From Alitta virens (taxonomy: Eukaryota > Annelida > Polychaeta > Phyllodocida > Nereididae): DNA of 64,000 bases. The notes below the pieces were generated by a model. The model made no database searches. It was given only the letters and a program-made list of their open reading frames with translations, and was not told where the DNA came from. Below, piece by piece: positions 43,251-55,611 of this stretch (the stretch's first letter is position 1; each line of letters opens with the position of its first letter). The stretch is taken from assembly GCA_932294295.1 (NCBI GenBank), contig OW028574.1:54518797-54582796 (forward strand), given 5' to 3'. Both the position numbers and the translations under genes were made by a program.

Positions 43251-44902
43251 CTTACCTTGTGCTCCAAATTTTTGGGGCAATAGATAATAATAAATCTACT
43301 TCAATTGGCGTAGGGGTTATTAATATTGCTATGCTCCTTCATTATCTTCCATTAAAACTTCTTTATGATTGCACCCCTAAAGACGAGTACAGAGGCTAAT
43401 GAATTTTGTATCCTTGGGCAAAACTGAGGCGGAAGTTGTCAAGCAGTTGATTGGAGGTGGACAGACAGTGGACACAGACGGTCACTTTGTGAGTCATGCT
43501 GGTCACTCTGTGGAATTCTTTCAATAGGACTTGTACCTCAGCTCATCTAAGAGTTCATAGGGTGTTCTGTGTCCCTTTGAAGTTCTTAATCCTCATCAAA
43601 TGAGTTGATGGGATATTGGGTGGGCTCATTGGATTCTTGCAAAGTTATAGGATTTGCCAACATCTTTAGAATCCCTTTAGAGGGACTTGGAATGAGTTCA
43701 TATTGCTGTGTGGTCAGTTCTAAGCAAATGTCTCATTTAGAGTCATATTAAACCTTATGCATACAAACTACGCTGAAAAAGTTTTCAGAACAGGAAAGTT
43801 GACAAAAAAAGACCAAGGTCTTATAAATTTATGATTTATTTCTTTCTTTTTGTCAATTCTTTCTTTCTCACATTTCTTTAGTTTATATTTTTGTGTTTCT
43901 TTTTTCTTCTTTCTTTTCTTTTCTTCTTTCTTCTTTCTTTCTTTGTATATATGTCTTTTCTTTCTGATTTTCTTTCTTTTTGCCTATTCTTTCCCTCTCT
44001 TCTTCTTTACTTTCTTTCTTTTTTAGTTGTCAATACAAGGTATGCCATGCGTCATAATGACTGACTTCTTAGTAAGATTTAATCTTAAATGACAAACGGA
44101 CTTAGGTTGACGAAATTGTTAAATGGAAAATGCTTTGTGAGGTCAGTCATATTATGTTAATGTAAATTGCATAGATCATCAAATTTTAGTTAGAAAATTG
44201 GTAATGTCACGAAAAAAACATTTTCTTAAATTTAACTATGTCATGATAAAATAGAAACTTGGCTAAGATGGAAATCCATCCCAACTTTACAGGCATGACT
44301 CACGAATTCGTCATTTTAAGCCATTTTAACCCATCGCTACAAATCTCCAATTCAAAACAAAATCTGTTCAAGTTGATCGTGACACAAAGAATAAAACTCC
44401 CCAAACTATTTCCCCAGAGCTGGATTATGTAAATGAAGAAAGCCTGTTTAAACAATGAAATAAAGGTAGACATTTTTCAATGTTTAAATAACAAGGTGAA
44501 AATCTTGATTTCGTGTGAATGTTGAATGTTCGTTCCAAACAGACGTATTTTCCAAGAGGGTTTTGCTATCACCTTAAAAATGTGCTTGTCTGACGGGTAG
44601 GCAATTTTTGGAGGTGTGAAGTTGCCCAGCGTGCTCACTTTTATAGTATATATAGAAACATGGCGATATCATACAATGTAGGCAACATAGGTAATACAAT
44701 CTTTCTTTTTTATCGTTAATTGTGACCAGTGTAAGAGCTGATCTTAAGAACGACCATTCGCTGAGGGTTTGCTGCAATAAGCCTACATGTGTAGGGTACC
44801 ATTGCTCATACCTTGGATCCAAGTTCATACTTTGGTAGTTACTAATACGAAGATAAATTCTTAAAAGACAAAATTACAGATATACTTATGCTCAAAACTA
44901 GA
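43251..44902. other. Noncoding DNA with a polypyrimidine tract
   Basis: A TTTC-rich polypyrimidine tract covers about 43832-44022. TTAGTCA-like words follow near 44.05-44.15 kb. No convincing gene. Confidence 0.55.
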
Positions 44903-44974
44903 GGTTCTGGCGAGGTTCGAACTCGCGACCTTCTGCGTGTAAAGCAGACGTGATAACCACTACACCACAGAACC
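44903..44974 (-). tRNA. tRNA-Val (anticodon UAC)
   Basis: Identical to the tRNA at 42.05 kb except for one base: the anticodon loop is TTTACAC instead of TTCACAC, changing the anticodon from CAC to TAC (UAC). All stems are intact, and a TTTT terminator follows on its strand (TCTAGTTTTG). It would decode GUA, and GUG by wobble. Confidence 0.93.
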
Positions 44975-45184
44975 ACATGCACAGTCATTTGACTATCATA
45001 TACTTGCCCTGGTTTTTATCTTTCAATGGGATCGGCGTTTATTTGAGTACTTTATAGGACTACGTGTATTTACGTATTTTCAAGGTCACCTAGCCCCGTC
45101 AAAATTTTAAACACAGACATGCATGACTGAACAAAATGAAATAAAATGTTTTATTGTTGATGACATTATCCGACTTGAAATCAA
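44975..45184. other. Noncoding DNA
   Basis: Spacer between the tRNA and the duplicated block; nothing recognised. Confidence 0.5.
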
Positions 45185-46620
45185 ATTTTACTTACATACC
45201 TTGAACGAAAAAAAAAAATATATCTAATAAAACCAACAAAATGAAACAAATTATCAAAACGCCATTCACTAGAAATATCTGATTTCATTTAATTACAAAA
45301 TGTGAAGTTGCAATTAACGGGACAAAAGCTTTATTTAGTGTTCTGTACCTGAGAGCTGCGGTATTTTAGCTTTCAGAAATTCCACCACCTCTTAAATTAA
45401 AGATGCTTTAACAAAGGCCTCTTTGTGGCAGCAATATCACCTGTAAAGGTGTGAAATTACTCATGGCAACTGAGGCGTGTAATCATGTGACAAAAGTGAG
45501 CTAAAGTGGTTGGCAGATACTCGAAATGCGTTTTCAGGGATTTTGTGCATGCCTGAAAAAAGACTCTTGTGTGTTGTAACAGTGTTCTGCCATTGTATTG
45601 GGTTGTTATTGTGCTTTTATGCAGAAAACACCGTTTTGTCACCTTTGGCTGCACAGCAATGCCCCCTAGTACTAAACAAACAAACTTTTTGCGCCACTTG
45701 AGAAGTGTCTTTTTTCACCTCACATTGTGCCTTTAATTGGTAGCCTGCTGTCAAAATCATGACTGTTTTGACAGCAGATCCTGGATTTAAGCTCTAATCC
45801 CAACATAATCTACTCTTGATTCAGGTCTGTGAACAGAGATAACAATGTCATTATTTCATTTCAGAATAAATATTTCGAATATGAAGGTTTGCCAGATTAT
45901 TTTTTTTTTAAGTTAGATTTTTCCATCTAAACATAATATTATGTTACTAACACATCCACCTATAAAAACATAATATTAATGAATAAAATCAACAAATGAT
46001 AGTTGTTAACAGCGCTAACACTTCGAATTCATTGCTTCAGAAAGTAATTTCTCAAATTGTTTATTATCACCGACGTCTGCTAAACAATTTAGTACCATGG
46101 TAATTGATTAAATTATCATAGAAAAGTACACCTCAAATAATATTCAATATCATGGAATGAAAGATATTAGTTAATGTCATGCTGTTATAACATTATTCCA
46201 GGATCTTTTATTTTTGGTCTCATACTTTAATTATATGTTCATGTATTTGAAAGTAGCAAGTTTCACCTGCATGATAACTCCATAGACCCGGCCTCTAAAC
46301 GAGACAGGATTTTATAGTCATTATACCCAGGCTTGTATTCGAGATGATAGCCTACGATACATATTGGTCCAAGGCATGCAGTCCTTCAATTTTTTGTTGG
46401 CTTTCACGATGAGCCCTAATTAATGAGTGGACTTTGGACACTGTAGACCCTCAGTGGTCACTGGCAGATGTCCAGCATTGTCTGACCCGATAGCAATTGA
46501 CCTTTGCAATGGTCAGTTTACTCTGCTTGACCAGCTCTGCTAATGACAGTGACTTTGCTGACCAAACGCCAGGGGGACTCCGATTATGACTCAATGCATG
46601 ATTGCATTTTTCCTTTTTTA
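45185..46620. repeat. Tandem duplication, copy 1 (uninterrupted)
   Basis: This 1.4-kb block is repeated directly next to itself. Bases 45185-45562 match 46620-46997 (offset 1435), and 45563-46620 match 48293-49350 (offset 2730). I compared the blocks by eye and saw one difference, GCGTTTT here against GCATTTT in copy 2. No gene is evident inside; shared 60-codon frames are accidental. Confidence 0.93.
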
Positions 46621-46997
46621 TTTTACTTACATACCTTGAACGAAAAAAAAAAATATATCTAATAAAACCAACAAAATGAAACAAATTATCAAAACGCCAT
46701 TCACTAGAAATATCTGATTTCATTTAATTACAAAATGTGAAGTTGCAATTAACGGGACAAAAGCTTTATTTAGTGTTCTGTACCTGAGAGCTGCGGTATT
46801 TTAGCTTTCAGAAATTCCACCACCTCTTAAATTAAAGATGCTTTAACAAAGGCCTCTTTGTGGCAGCAATATCACCTGTAAAGGTGTGAAATTACTCATG
46901 GCAACTGAGGCGTGTAATCATGTGACAAAAGTGAGCTAAAGTGGTTGGCAGATACTCGAAATGCATTTTCAGGGATTTTGTGCATGCCTGAAAAAAG

Positions 46998-48292
46998 GAA
47001 AATAGAAAGAAAAAAAGCTGACCAGGAATGCACAGCATGCAGTGCATTAACACTCGAAGTCTTTAGCATTGTCTAAAAACGCCAGGGTCTGTGGCAATGC
47101 TAGGGACAAAGAGGCAAGATATGAGTGGTTGGAAGCTTAATGCATTTACTGAGTGGACCATTTGTGAGTCATGGACAGGCCCTTAGTTATGTAAGTGGAT
47201 GGAGGGAGGTATCCTGGTGCAGTAGCAGGCTTCTTGCAGTGTGTATTTATCAGAGGCTGTCAAACTCTTGTCTCCATTCGCATAAGGTGTAGAAAAGAGC
47301 CCATGGCGTGCCGAGTTAATTGCTTGGACAGGCTCGAATTTCTGGACCCAATGGGCTCCCCGTTGTTTCTGTTGTCTTGAGGAGAGCGTTGTCAACTGCA
47401 CACGGTTGCCAGGGTGACGTAGGGGTGCGATCCACAACCCCCATCACTTCCATCAGCAGCAGCAGCAGCAGCATCAGCATCAGCAGCATCAGCAGCATCA
47501 GCAGCAGCAAAGGGCCACACTTGACGCCCCATCATCAGTTGGCCCCATCGCCGCATCAGTGCTTATGGCTCATACTGTATTGCAGCTTTGTGGCTGGTTG
47601 GAGTGAGTAACAACCCCCCTCAAAACTCTAGCATAAACATCCATGCATAAACTGGGATAACTAGGTATTACAGCAAAGTCAAAGTCATCACTGCTCAGGA
47701 GGACTGTTCATTATCTTGTGGATTGTTTTAAAAACTACTTTACCAGTTTCCAGATACACTTCGTTTGCAATATGCATAACTCTGCCACATTGGAATTTAA
47801 TTGGAGTGATGTTTTGACTCTAGTGTGATTGAACAGGACTTCAACACAGGACTTCAACCATAGGATTAACTATAAAGTATTAACTCGCTGTGGGCTCGTA
47901 CAGCAATACTATTGTGTACACCTGCATGTGTAAAACAAAACACAACAACAACAACAAAATACACACTACAACATGATAACCACCATACTGGTCCTGTCAT
48001 TCATGGTATGGTGATCTTATGAATGTCAAATTGTACAGTTATAGTAGGCATGGCCGGATCTTACCATTTTAGATGCGAAAACAGCTGCTAAATTAAGTTG
48101 TATCAATCGTCAAAAGTGCAGCAGCCATGAAGACCAAACCGCATCTGTTACGGATTACGAGGGGTGCTTTCACTGATAAGGTGAGTCTGACAGTCAAACA
48201 GTCAAATGAGCAAACAGTCTAATCTATAGAGCCTTGCAGAACGCCTGTAGATATAACGCCACGCGTTTTGGTAGTGTTCAATCGTGTGTCGA
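46998..48292. other. 1,295-bp segment present only in duplication copy 2
   Basis: Its ends (GAAAATAGAAAG and GTGTGTCGA) are not inverted repeats and no target duplication flanks it, so a transposon is not indicated. It contains a CAG/CAGCAT microsatellite (47454-47509) and an ACAACA run near 47942. It could be an insertion into copy 2 or original sequence deleted from copy 1. Confidence 0.85.
47454..47509. repeat. CAG/CAGCAT microsatellite
   Basis: Sixteen or more CAG and CAT trinucleotides in a row. It lies in no convincing reading frame. Confidence 0.95.
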
Positions 48293-49351
48293 ACTCTTGT
48301 GTGTTGTAACAGTGTTCTGCCATTGTATTGGGTTGTTATTGTGCTTTTATGCAGAAAACACCGTTTTGTCACCTTTGGCTGCACAGCAATGCCCCCTAGT
48401 ACTAAACAAACAAACTTTTTGCGCCACTTGAGAAGTGTCTTTTTTCACCTCACATTGTGCCTTTAATTGGTAGCCTGCTGTCAAAATCATGACTGTTTTG
48501 ACAGCAGATCCTGGATTTAAGCTCTAATCCCAACATAATCTACTCTTGATTCAGGTCTGTGAACAGAGATAACAATGTCATTATTTCATTTCAGAATAAA
48601 TATTTCGAATATGAAGGTTTGCCAGATTATTTTTTTTTTAAGTTAGATTTTTCCATCTAAACATAATATTATGTTACTAACACATCCACCTATAAAAACA
48701 TAATATTAATGAATAAAATCAACAAATGATAGTTGTTAACAGCGCTAACACTTCGAATTCATTGCTTCAGAAAGTAATTTCTCAAATTGTTTATTATCAC
48801 CGACGTCTGCTAAACAATTTAGTACCATGGTAATTGATTAAATTATCATAGAAAAGTACACCTCAAATAATATTCAATATCATGGAATGAAAGATATTAG
48901 TTAATGTCATGCTGTTATAACATTATTCCAGGATCTTTTATTTTTGGTCTCATACTTTAATTATATGTTCATGTATTTGAAAGTAGCAAGTTTCACCTGC
49001 ATGATAACTCCATAGACCCGGCCTCTAAACGAGACAGGATTTTATAGTCATTATACCCAGGCTTGTATTCGAGATGATAGCCTACGATACATATTGGTCC
49101 AAGGCATGCAGTCCTTCAATTTTTTGTTGGCTTTCACGATGAGCCCTAATTAATGAGTGGACTTTGGACACTGTAGACCCTCAGTGGTCACTGGCAGATG
49201 TCCAGCATTGTCTGACCCGATAGCAATTGACCTTTGCAATGGTCAGTTTACTCTGCTTGACCAGCTCTGCTAATGACAGTGACTTTGCTGACCAAACGCC
49301 AGGGGGACTCCGATTATGACTCAATGCATGATTGCATTTTTCCTTTTTTAT

Positions 49352-50465
49352 CGCTAACTTCCATGAGTGCTGTTTTTATGTGGAATGGCGAAAGTGTTGG
49401 ACATAAAAACATAAAAGCAGTCTCTCCATTTGAAGCTAATCAGGTGTGAAACAATGATTAAAGTCAATGATACTTCGCAAAAATGGACAATGCTTTGCTT
49501 TTGCCCTTGTCTGTGAAATATTGCTGTCGATAATAGATGGTTGTTTTAACAAGGGCCATCAAACCTTAAAGATGTAATTTTACTCTTTTTAAGTAAACAT
49601 TAGTAAATTATGCACATTTTGAATGAACATATTTGATATTTTTATCTTATCTGATGGACAAAAGATATTAAGATTCCAAAAATGATAATTTTTTCACGAT
49701 CATACCAGCAAAATATAATAATACTAAAACTATTATACATGTAAACCAGGTTTTTATTTTAACTAATTAATCACTAAGTTACTCTGAATTACCTGCTAAT
49801 CCCTATAAGATTTATTTGTTGATGACCATCATTGAAAGTAGGCCAAAATTATAAACTTAACTAAATATTAAATTTTTCATGCATTAAAATTCTAACAGTT
49901 AACAAACGTTTTACACTTGTAACTTAATATTAAATTCAAATCCTAACAAAATATTGATTTTTAACAAGCCATAATAATCATTAGAGTGGTTTCGAAAATC
50001 ATGACAAAATGTGTGATAGACTGGAAATGTGACAAATATACATAAATCATTTATTTGAACCATGAGAAATTAACATGCGCAATCGGTGAATGGTCAATAT
50101 GATATGGCCATTACCACGGGGGTGGGTGTGTGTCCTGGCTCTGCAGAGCTGCAGCTGCGCTGTCTAAATTAGATATCAACAATAGGTGTGATAAATCAAA
50201 ACTGCAGTCCCCCACGACTACCATGTCACTCTAGAGTCTGAAATTATTTTTACTTTTTTCACAGCAAGGTCGTTGTAAGACTAACCCTCATTGATTTATG
50301 TATTTTCTATTTGACCTGATTATTATATAATGGTGATCCAATTTAATATGTACATACAGGATAATTCATGAAAAGACATTTTAATGCATTTTATCTCACG
50401 TCTGGTTGGTCTATTAGAAACAAAGCCTCAGTGCTATTGGGTCTGAAACTTAGCCAGCTTACACG
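49352..50465. other. Noncoding DNA, nothing recognised
   Basis: AT-rich; a small GC-rich patch near 50115-50165. No gene. Confidence 0.5.
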
Positions 50466-50551
50466 ATCAGCTACCAGTGACAGACGTAATGATGAGATGA
50501 TAAGGCTGCTAAGAGTCCACTAGTGACTCCATGGGTAAACGTTGTACTATG
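50466..50551 (-). mobile_element. SINE body fragment
   Basis: On the minus strand AGTCACTAGTGGACTCTTAG, then ATCATCTCATCATTACGTCT and GTCACTGGTAGCTGATCG, the 3' part of the SINE body. Confidence 0.6.
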
Positions 50552-53520
50552 TTTTGAAAGGGCATGCATATATGCATCAGAAATAAGTTAGTACACCACA
50601 ACAAGTTTTTGTTCGTTGTCAAAATGACTAGAGGGTAGTCACTCAGACTCATACGGCACCCAATTGCCAACAAGTTATCACAATGACTACCTAAAGTGCC
50701 ATATATGACTACTCTTAGTCAATTTGACGACTTTTTGTGGTCAGTGTGTATTTATGACCAGTAATTTCTTTTAAAATGAGGCAAACAACATGATGCACAA
50801 CAAACTTGCATCTGCCTCTTTTGGATTCCTGGAACTTGGGTCATGATTTTTCTTTATTCAAGCCAATCAATTGCTGTCCAGAATGATCCCAGAGCAATAA
50901 TTTGGGTGATTATGCAAATGAGGCAATCGGGGGGGGGGGGGGCTGAGAAGCAGGGTTGAGTCAACGCATTAGGGGGAAATGCCCCCTGGCTGTTCAAGGC
51001 CCCTCAGAGGAGCTGGGGCCCCCCGGCGCCCCCCGAGCACAGATATTGTATCTAAGAATATTGGGGGAGCAGAGAGTAGCCCGAGCAATTGATGGAGTCC
51101 TGATAATGCATGGCAGGAAGACAGAGCCAAATGGATTATAGAAAGAGTGGGAGACTGCTGATCAGACATTGTCACCCCGAAGACAGATGGGCGCTAGACT
51201 TCTAGCCCCTAGATTGAGACGGATGGTCATTTCGGCCACACCAGATAGTATGGCCAATTGTCAGCTGATCAGCTTCTGAGATTCACTATCCTTACAATCA
51301 ACGTTGTTTGTGTTTTGAATATATTGAAAGATGATCTTTGTTTCTTGGCCAAAATTGCTTTATGGATTTATTTCTCCTATCTTGATCATGTGTAACTGTG
51401 TGTAGAACAATGCTAGAAAGCACAGATAGGACACTTGTGCAAACAAATCAGTTACTTTTCATTGTGACATTAATAACTCGATGATTTACGTTGCATTGAA
51501 AATCTTTTTTGCAACGTTCGTGAAAGTAAAAGTTACAAATGTATTTTAGGAGCTGGTATTGAAGCTTCAGACATTTAAAACCAATGCAAAATTGCAACAA
51601 ATAATATTTTGTAAATTTACTGTTTCTGCATGCAATGATTTTTAAAATATAAGTAAATAAGAACTATGCTTGCCTTACTATCAGCAATTTGACAGATTCT
51701 AGAATTACTGACACCCCCCCCCCCCCCATCAACGATTCTACGTTTATAAGTTTCTAGTCTAACAATTCAGTTATTTACTATTAGCCTTTCTCAATATAAT
51801 CATGTTATTAACCATAATTACAAACTTCTGAATGAAAAATATGTCACCTTATGCTATTAAATACTTATTAAGACTGATAACGCGTCAGTCAAAAACTGTT
51901 TGGGTTCCCACGAGAAGTAACGGTTACACATATACATACTACTTTTACTATACTTTAGAGTCGCCCTTCAAATGACCTTGGGGGTTCACCCAGAGGACAT
52001 TTATCACCTAGAACTGCAAATCTGAATATAATGTGACTTGGAATGTGATTTACATTTAGGATGACAGTATGAATCATGAGTATGCCACTTTGGGCTCTGG
52101 TGGTAATCCCAGCAAGAGCGCTGTGGTTAGAAGATCATCTTCAAGAAAAGCCATGGGGATAAAACTTCTTGTCCTTTTCAGCATGCTTCCAATATTTAAT
52201 TTACCATATACTCTATACAGAGATTAGTTGTTTTAAGCAAGATTTTTGGTTAAAGCATGCAGCCAAGATTTAAGGTGGCCCCACCATCTCATTGGTGAAT
52301 TGAACCAAACACAAATACGTGTTTAATTCATGCAAAGAACCCAGTATATTTCAAGAGAGTACAGTTTCAGTAAAAATGGCCCGTCAAATTGAACCTAGCC
52401 GAAGCTTTCATAGCTGGCTACTCAAAATTAGATCTAAAAGTACATATTCATAATATATTCGATTAATATTTTACATTTGCCAGTGTTTACACTTTTCTGG
52501 TGATAAAAGTAAGCTGACTACTAGCCATAGAAGTGGACAGAAGCAGCTGGCAATTTCGACCTTCTGCAGCTCTGACCACAGTCAGATATAGCCGCAACAG
52601 CCGTCTAGAGTCGAGCGTTTTTTATGAAACTAACTGTGGGTCATATGAGAATCGCCTATGAAAAATTATTACTTTTAACAGCTGGTAAAATAGATTAATC
52701 ACCATCTGATAAAATCGCTTACTCTTCTTAACAATACACACACTGATAAAAGAGAAATAGAAATGAATCTGGACTACAAAAACTCCTTCCAAGATACTGC
52801 ACCAAAATGTACAGTGCTGACAGACGGACGAACGGACAGACAGCCAGCCAGGCAGCTGGACAGCTAGACAGGCAGACAAGCTACATCAGATATCTTTGTC
52901 CTATAAAGTATGTTGTTTATATGCATACTTCTGTTGTAAAAATCACGAAAACAATCACTTGGATTCCAATAATTATGTACATGTAATCAAGTTCTGTCAT
53001 TCAACAAATTGACATGGAAATATTATTAGACCCACATCGTGTGTAGAATTTATATTGTGTTATCTGGAGACGTGTGAGTTGGGCACTGTGTCAATCTACA
53101 TCAGCAGCAGCAGCAGCAGTAACATCATTGATGGTGCACATCATCACTGCAGTAATTGTAGTTGCTGCTGGTGCTGGTTGAATGGACATCATCTGAGTTA
53201 TGGGAGAGTTCTGTTGTTGGAGGGCAGATGGAAGAGGGCCAATGGGATTAGGCCGCCAATCCTAATTGAATTGGCACCAGTCAAATTACAACCTGTCCCC
53301 ATGTAGGCTGATTAACACTGGCCAACAACAAAGGCATTAGGCACCATTATGAGCAGGGGTACCCCATGCAGGGGGTCACCCCAGCCCCTCCCTATACCCC
53401 CAAGGGCCCAAGACTCACTGCCAGGGCTCTACCCACAATAGTTGTGTGCCCCGATGGGGTTAACTTTCGCTGAATCTGTGCATGACTTCGATTTAGGGAA
53501 CACAATGATTTTGCCTTATA
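50552..53520. other. Noncoding DNA with poly-G/C tracts and possible conserved patches
   Basis: TTAGTCA-like words at 50.58-50.75 kb. A G run lies at about 50929-50942, followed by a GC-rich stretch to 51.2 kb with CCCCCCGG-type clusters. A C run lies at 51714-51727. A GC-richer patch at 53.09-53.33 kb contains homeodomain-like words (GGATTAGG, CCTAATTG) and a short CAG run. No gene identified. Confidence 0.4.
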
Positions 53521-53651
53521 GTTTATACTCGGTGTCTATGCTGGGGGATAGATAAATACCTCACCCATAGTGATAAATGGATTTTAAACCTTATCATCTC
53601 GTCATTACTTCTGCCTCTTGCAGCTGGTCATGCGACCTGACAATACAATAG
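53521..53651 (+). mobile_element. SINE body fragment
   Basis: TATACTCGGTGTCTATGCTG, then TTATCATCTCGTCATTACTT, CTGCCTCTTGCAGCTGGTCA and TGCGACCTGACAATACAATA. The tRNA head is missing; a CAATA-like start of a tail is visible. Confidence 0.85.
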
Positions 53652-53779
53652 ATTAAGTTTGTTTTCCAGCCTGTATTGAATGCATGAATTAACATGTTAC
53701 AAAAGGAGGGCCCTGTGGAAGATAGGTCTGTCCTTTTTTTTTAAATTGTTTAAACCATATGTCGATTCAATTTTTTTTT

Positions 53780-53913
53780 ACATCTATCTATCTATCTATC
53801 CATCTATCTATCCATCTAGCCACCTATCTAGCCATCTATCCATCTATCTATCTAGCCATCTAGCCATCTAGCCATCTATCCATCTAGCCATCTAGCCATC
53901 TATCCATCTATCC

Positions 53914-53950
<37 letters not shown>

Positions 53951-54052
53951 GCCACCTATCTAGCCATCTATCCATCTATCTGTCTATATATCTATCTATC
54001 TATCTATCTATCCATCTAGCCATCTATCTAGCCATCTATCCATCTATCTATC
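53780..54052. repeat. TCTA/TCCA/TAGCCA microsatellite
   Basis: Tetramers TCTA and TCCA with a recurring TAGCCATC variant, giving a partially higher-order pattern. Confidence 0.95.
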
Positions 54053-54639
54053 GCATCTGTCGAGAGTCTGTCGTTCTTTCTGTCTCCCTTATTATAAGTC
54101 TTCGTGTCCTTCAGTCTGTCGCTCTGGGTTTCCAACCTCACCCCACAAGTAACAACAAAGGTTAGGAATTTTTGTGAAAATGATTTTGTGTCTTGTTTGA
54201 AATAATTGTTTGATCAATTGTTCCCAAAGTTAATTGCTTTAATTAGCATTCTTGTGGAAATCGATTTATTTTGAGGGCAATTAAACACGTTTGACTTTTT
54301 TTGTAATTAGATTGTTTTATTAATTGTCTTTTTCAAGTGCGTCCTGTCGGGCGAAAATAACTTTTTGTTTTTTCCTCAGTAGACGTGACAATTTTGCAAA
54401 ATGTGGTTAAATCATCCAATTAAAAAGCTCAAAATATATCTGTTCTGTGACTTCTCTTTGTGTATAAATTTTAATACGTTGTCAAAGCTTTGTTATCTGT
54501 CAATGAATGATGTAACATGGATGAAATCAAATTGTTTTTTCAATGGAATGTTAGTACAATATTATAATTTGCAAAGAATTTTTAACAGTAGAAATTGTCT
54601 AATATTCAGGGCCTAAGTATAAGTAATTAGTACATGACA
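54053..54639. other. Noncoding DNA, nothing recognised
   Basis: AT-rich. A 71-codon Phe/Leu/Asn-rich frame near 54.4-54.6 kb has no recognisable motif. Confidence 0.45.
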
Positions 54640-54790
54640 GAACTGAGAACTCAGAACTCAAAACAATTTATTCGAAACATCACATATTAAAATATGTACA
54701 TTTGGTAGTGGCCCTCTTAGGCAGAAATTCTGCCGCTAACAAGGGCCCCACCCTAGTTAATAAACAAAATTTTAAAAATTCAAACCACGA
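54640..54790 (-). repeat. Possible retroposon 3' end
   Basis: On the minus strand a hairpin-bearing GCGGCAGAATTTCTGCC is followed by GAGGGCCACTACC, an AATAAA (CGAATAAATTG) and a TTCTGAG microsatellite-like tail, the layout of a LINE 3' end. No coding part recognised upstream. Confidence 0.35.
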
Positions 54791-54896
54791 TAATTTTTAA
54801 GACTTTTTAGTAATGACATTGCAGATGTATATAGGTACAGTCACTAATGTAATGTCAGTGTTAATGAAAATGATGAGTTGGGAGAGGGATATACGC

Positions 54897-54960
54897 GTGG
54901 ACTCCAAGTCATGCCTTTATTACGTCTGCCTCTGGTGTTATACATTGATCAATCAGCTGG
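54897..54960 (+). mobile_element. SINE 3' body fragment
   Basis: GTGGACTCCAAGTCATGCC, then TTTATTACGTCTGCCTCTGG and TCAATCAGCTGG, matching the end of the SINE body. Confidence 0.5.
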
Positions 54961-55611
54961 CTTTACCGGCAGTTCTAATTCTGAAATAATCGGGAGAGGG
55001 CGACAGTAGTCAGTCGCTCTCAGGCAGCCAGCCCCAGCAGCCACATCAATGCATGCGTCTTATACTCAACATGGACAATTGGTCGCCCCTCTTTATAAGC
55101 TGACGAACTTGTAACTTGTATTGTATGGCCGTAGGAATCACTCATTCTAGATGAAGTAAAATGTAGACCTATAGTTAGTGAAACATATCTTAAAAGTTGG
55201 TCAATATATCTAATAAGTTAGCTTTTATATAACTTACCAATAGAAATTTCCATATTGGAAATTCCAAAGATTTTACGATGATTCCGTGTCTGTCTGGAGG
55301 TGTCTGACGACTTCTGATCTTTCGGACAGACAGACAGGCAGACAGACTGTCTCAACGAATCCAAGGGGTTGGGGAACTTTGGTCTCAGAGGTCAGACAGG
55401 TGGAAAGGATCTGAGAACTCACCTGAGACAGGTAAATGACCAGTGCAAAGATCAAAGACTAGGTGTGATGGGTTTCGATCACCCTTGCCAGTACCCCATA
55501 ACCACCCCTCCCCTGTACTCTCTGTTCATCAGGGGTGAAGGGGTATGCTCTGCTAAACACCTCTAAGCCACCAAACCCCCCATACCATCCCCAAAAATGC
55601 TTACTAAGTTC
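54961..55611. other. Noncoding DNA, nothing recognised
   Basis: A CAGACAGACAGG microrepeat near 55.32-55.35 kb; otherwise nothing. Confidence 0.5.

Larger units (their letters stand above)
46620..49351. repeat. Tandem duplication, copy 2 (interrupted by 1,295 bp)
   Basis: Same sequence as 45185-46620, but split after AAAAAAG (46997) by 46998-48292 and resumed at ACTCTTGTG (48293). The duplication junction at 46620 shows only a few T/A bases of microhomology. Near-identity means the duplication is very recent or is two haplotypes assembled in tandem. Confidence 0.93.

Noticed and set aside
46998..48292. Transposon insertion in duplication copy 2
   Set aside because: No terminal inverted repeats, no target duplication and no poly-A tail at its borders.
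45510..48431. Paired 60-65-codon frames sharing the same C-terminus
   Set aside because: They are the same accidental frame seen twice because of the tandem duplication.
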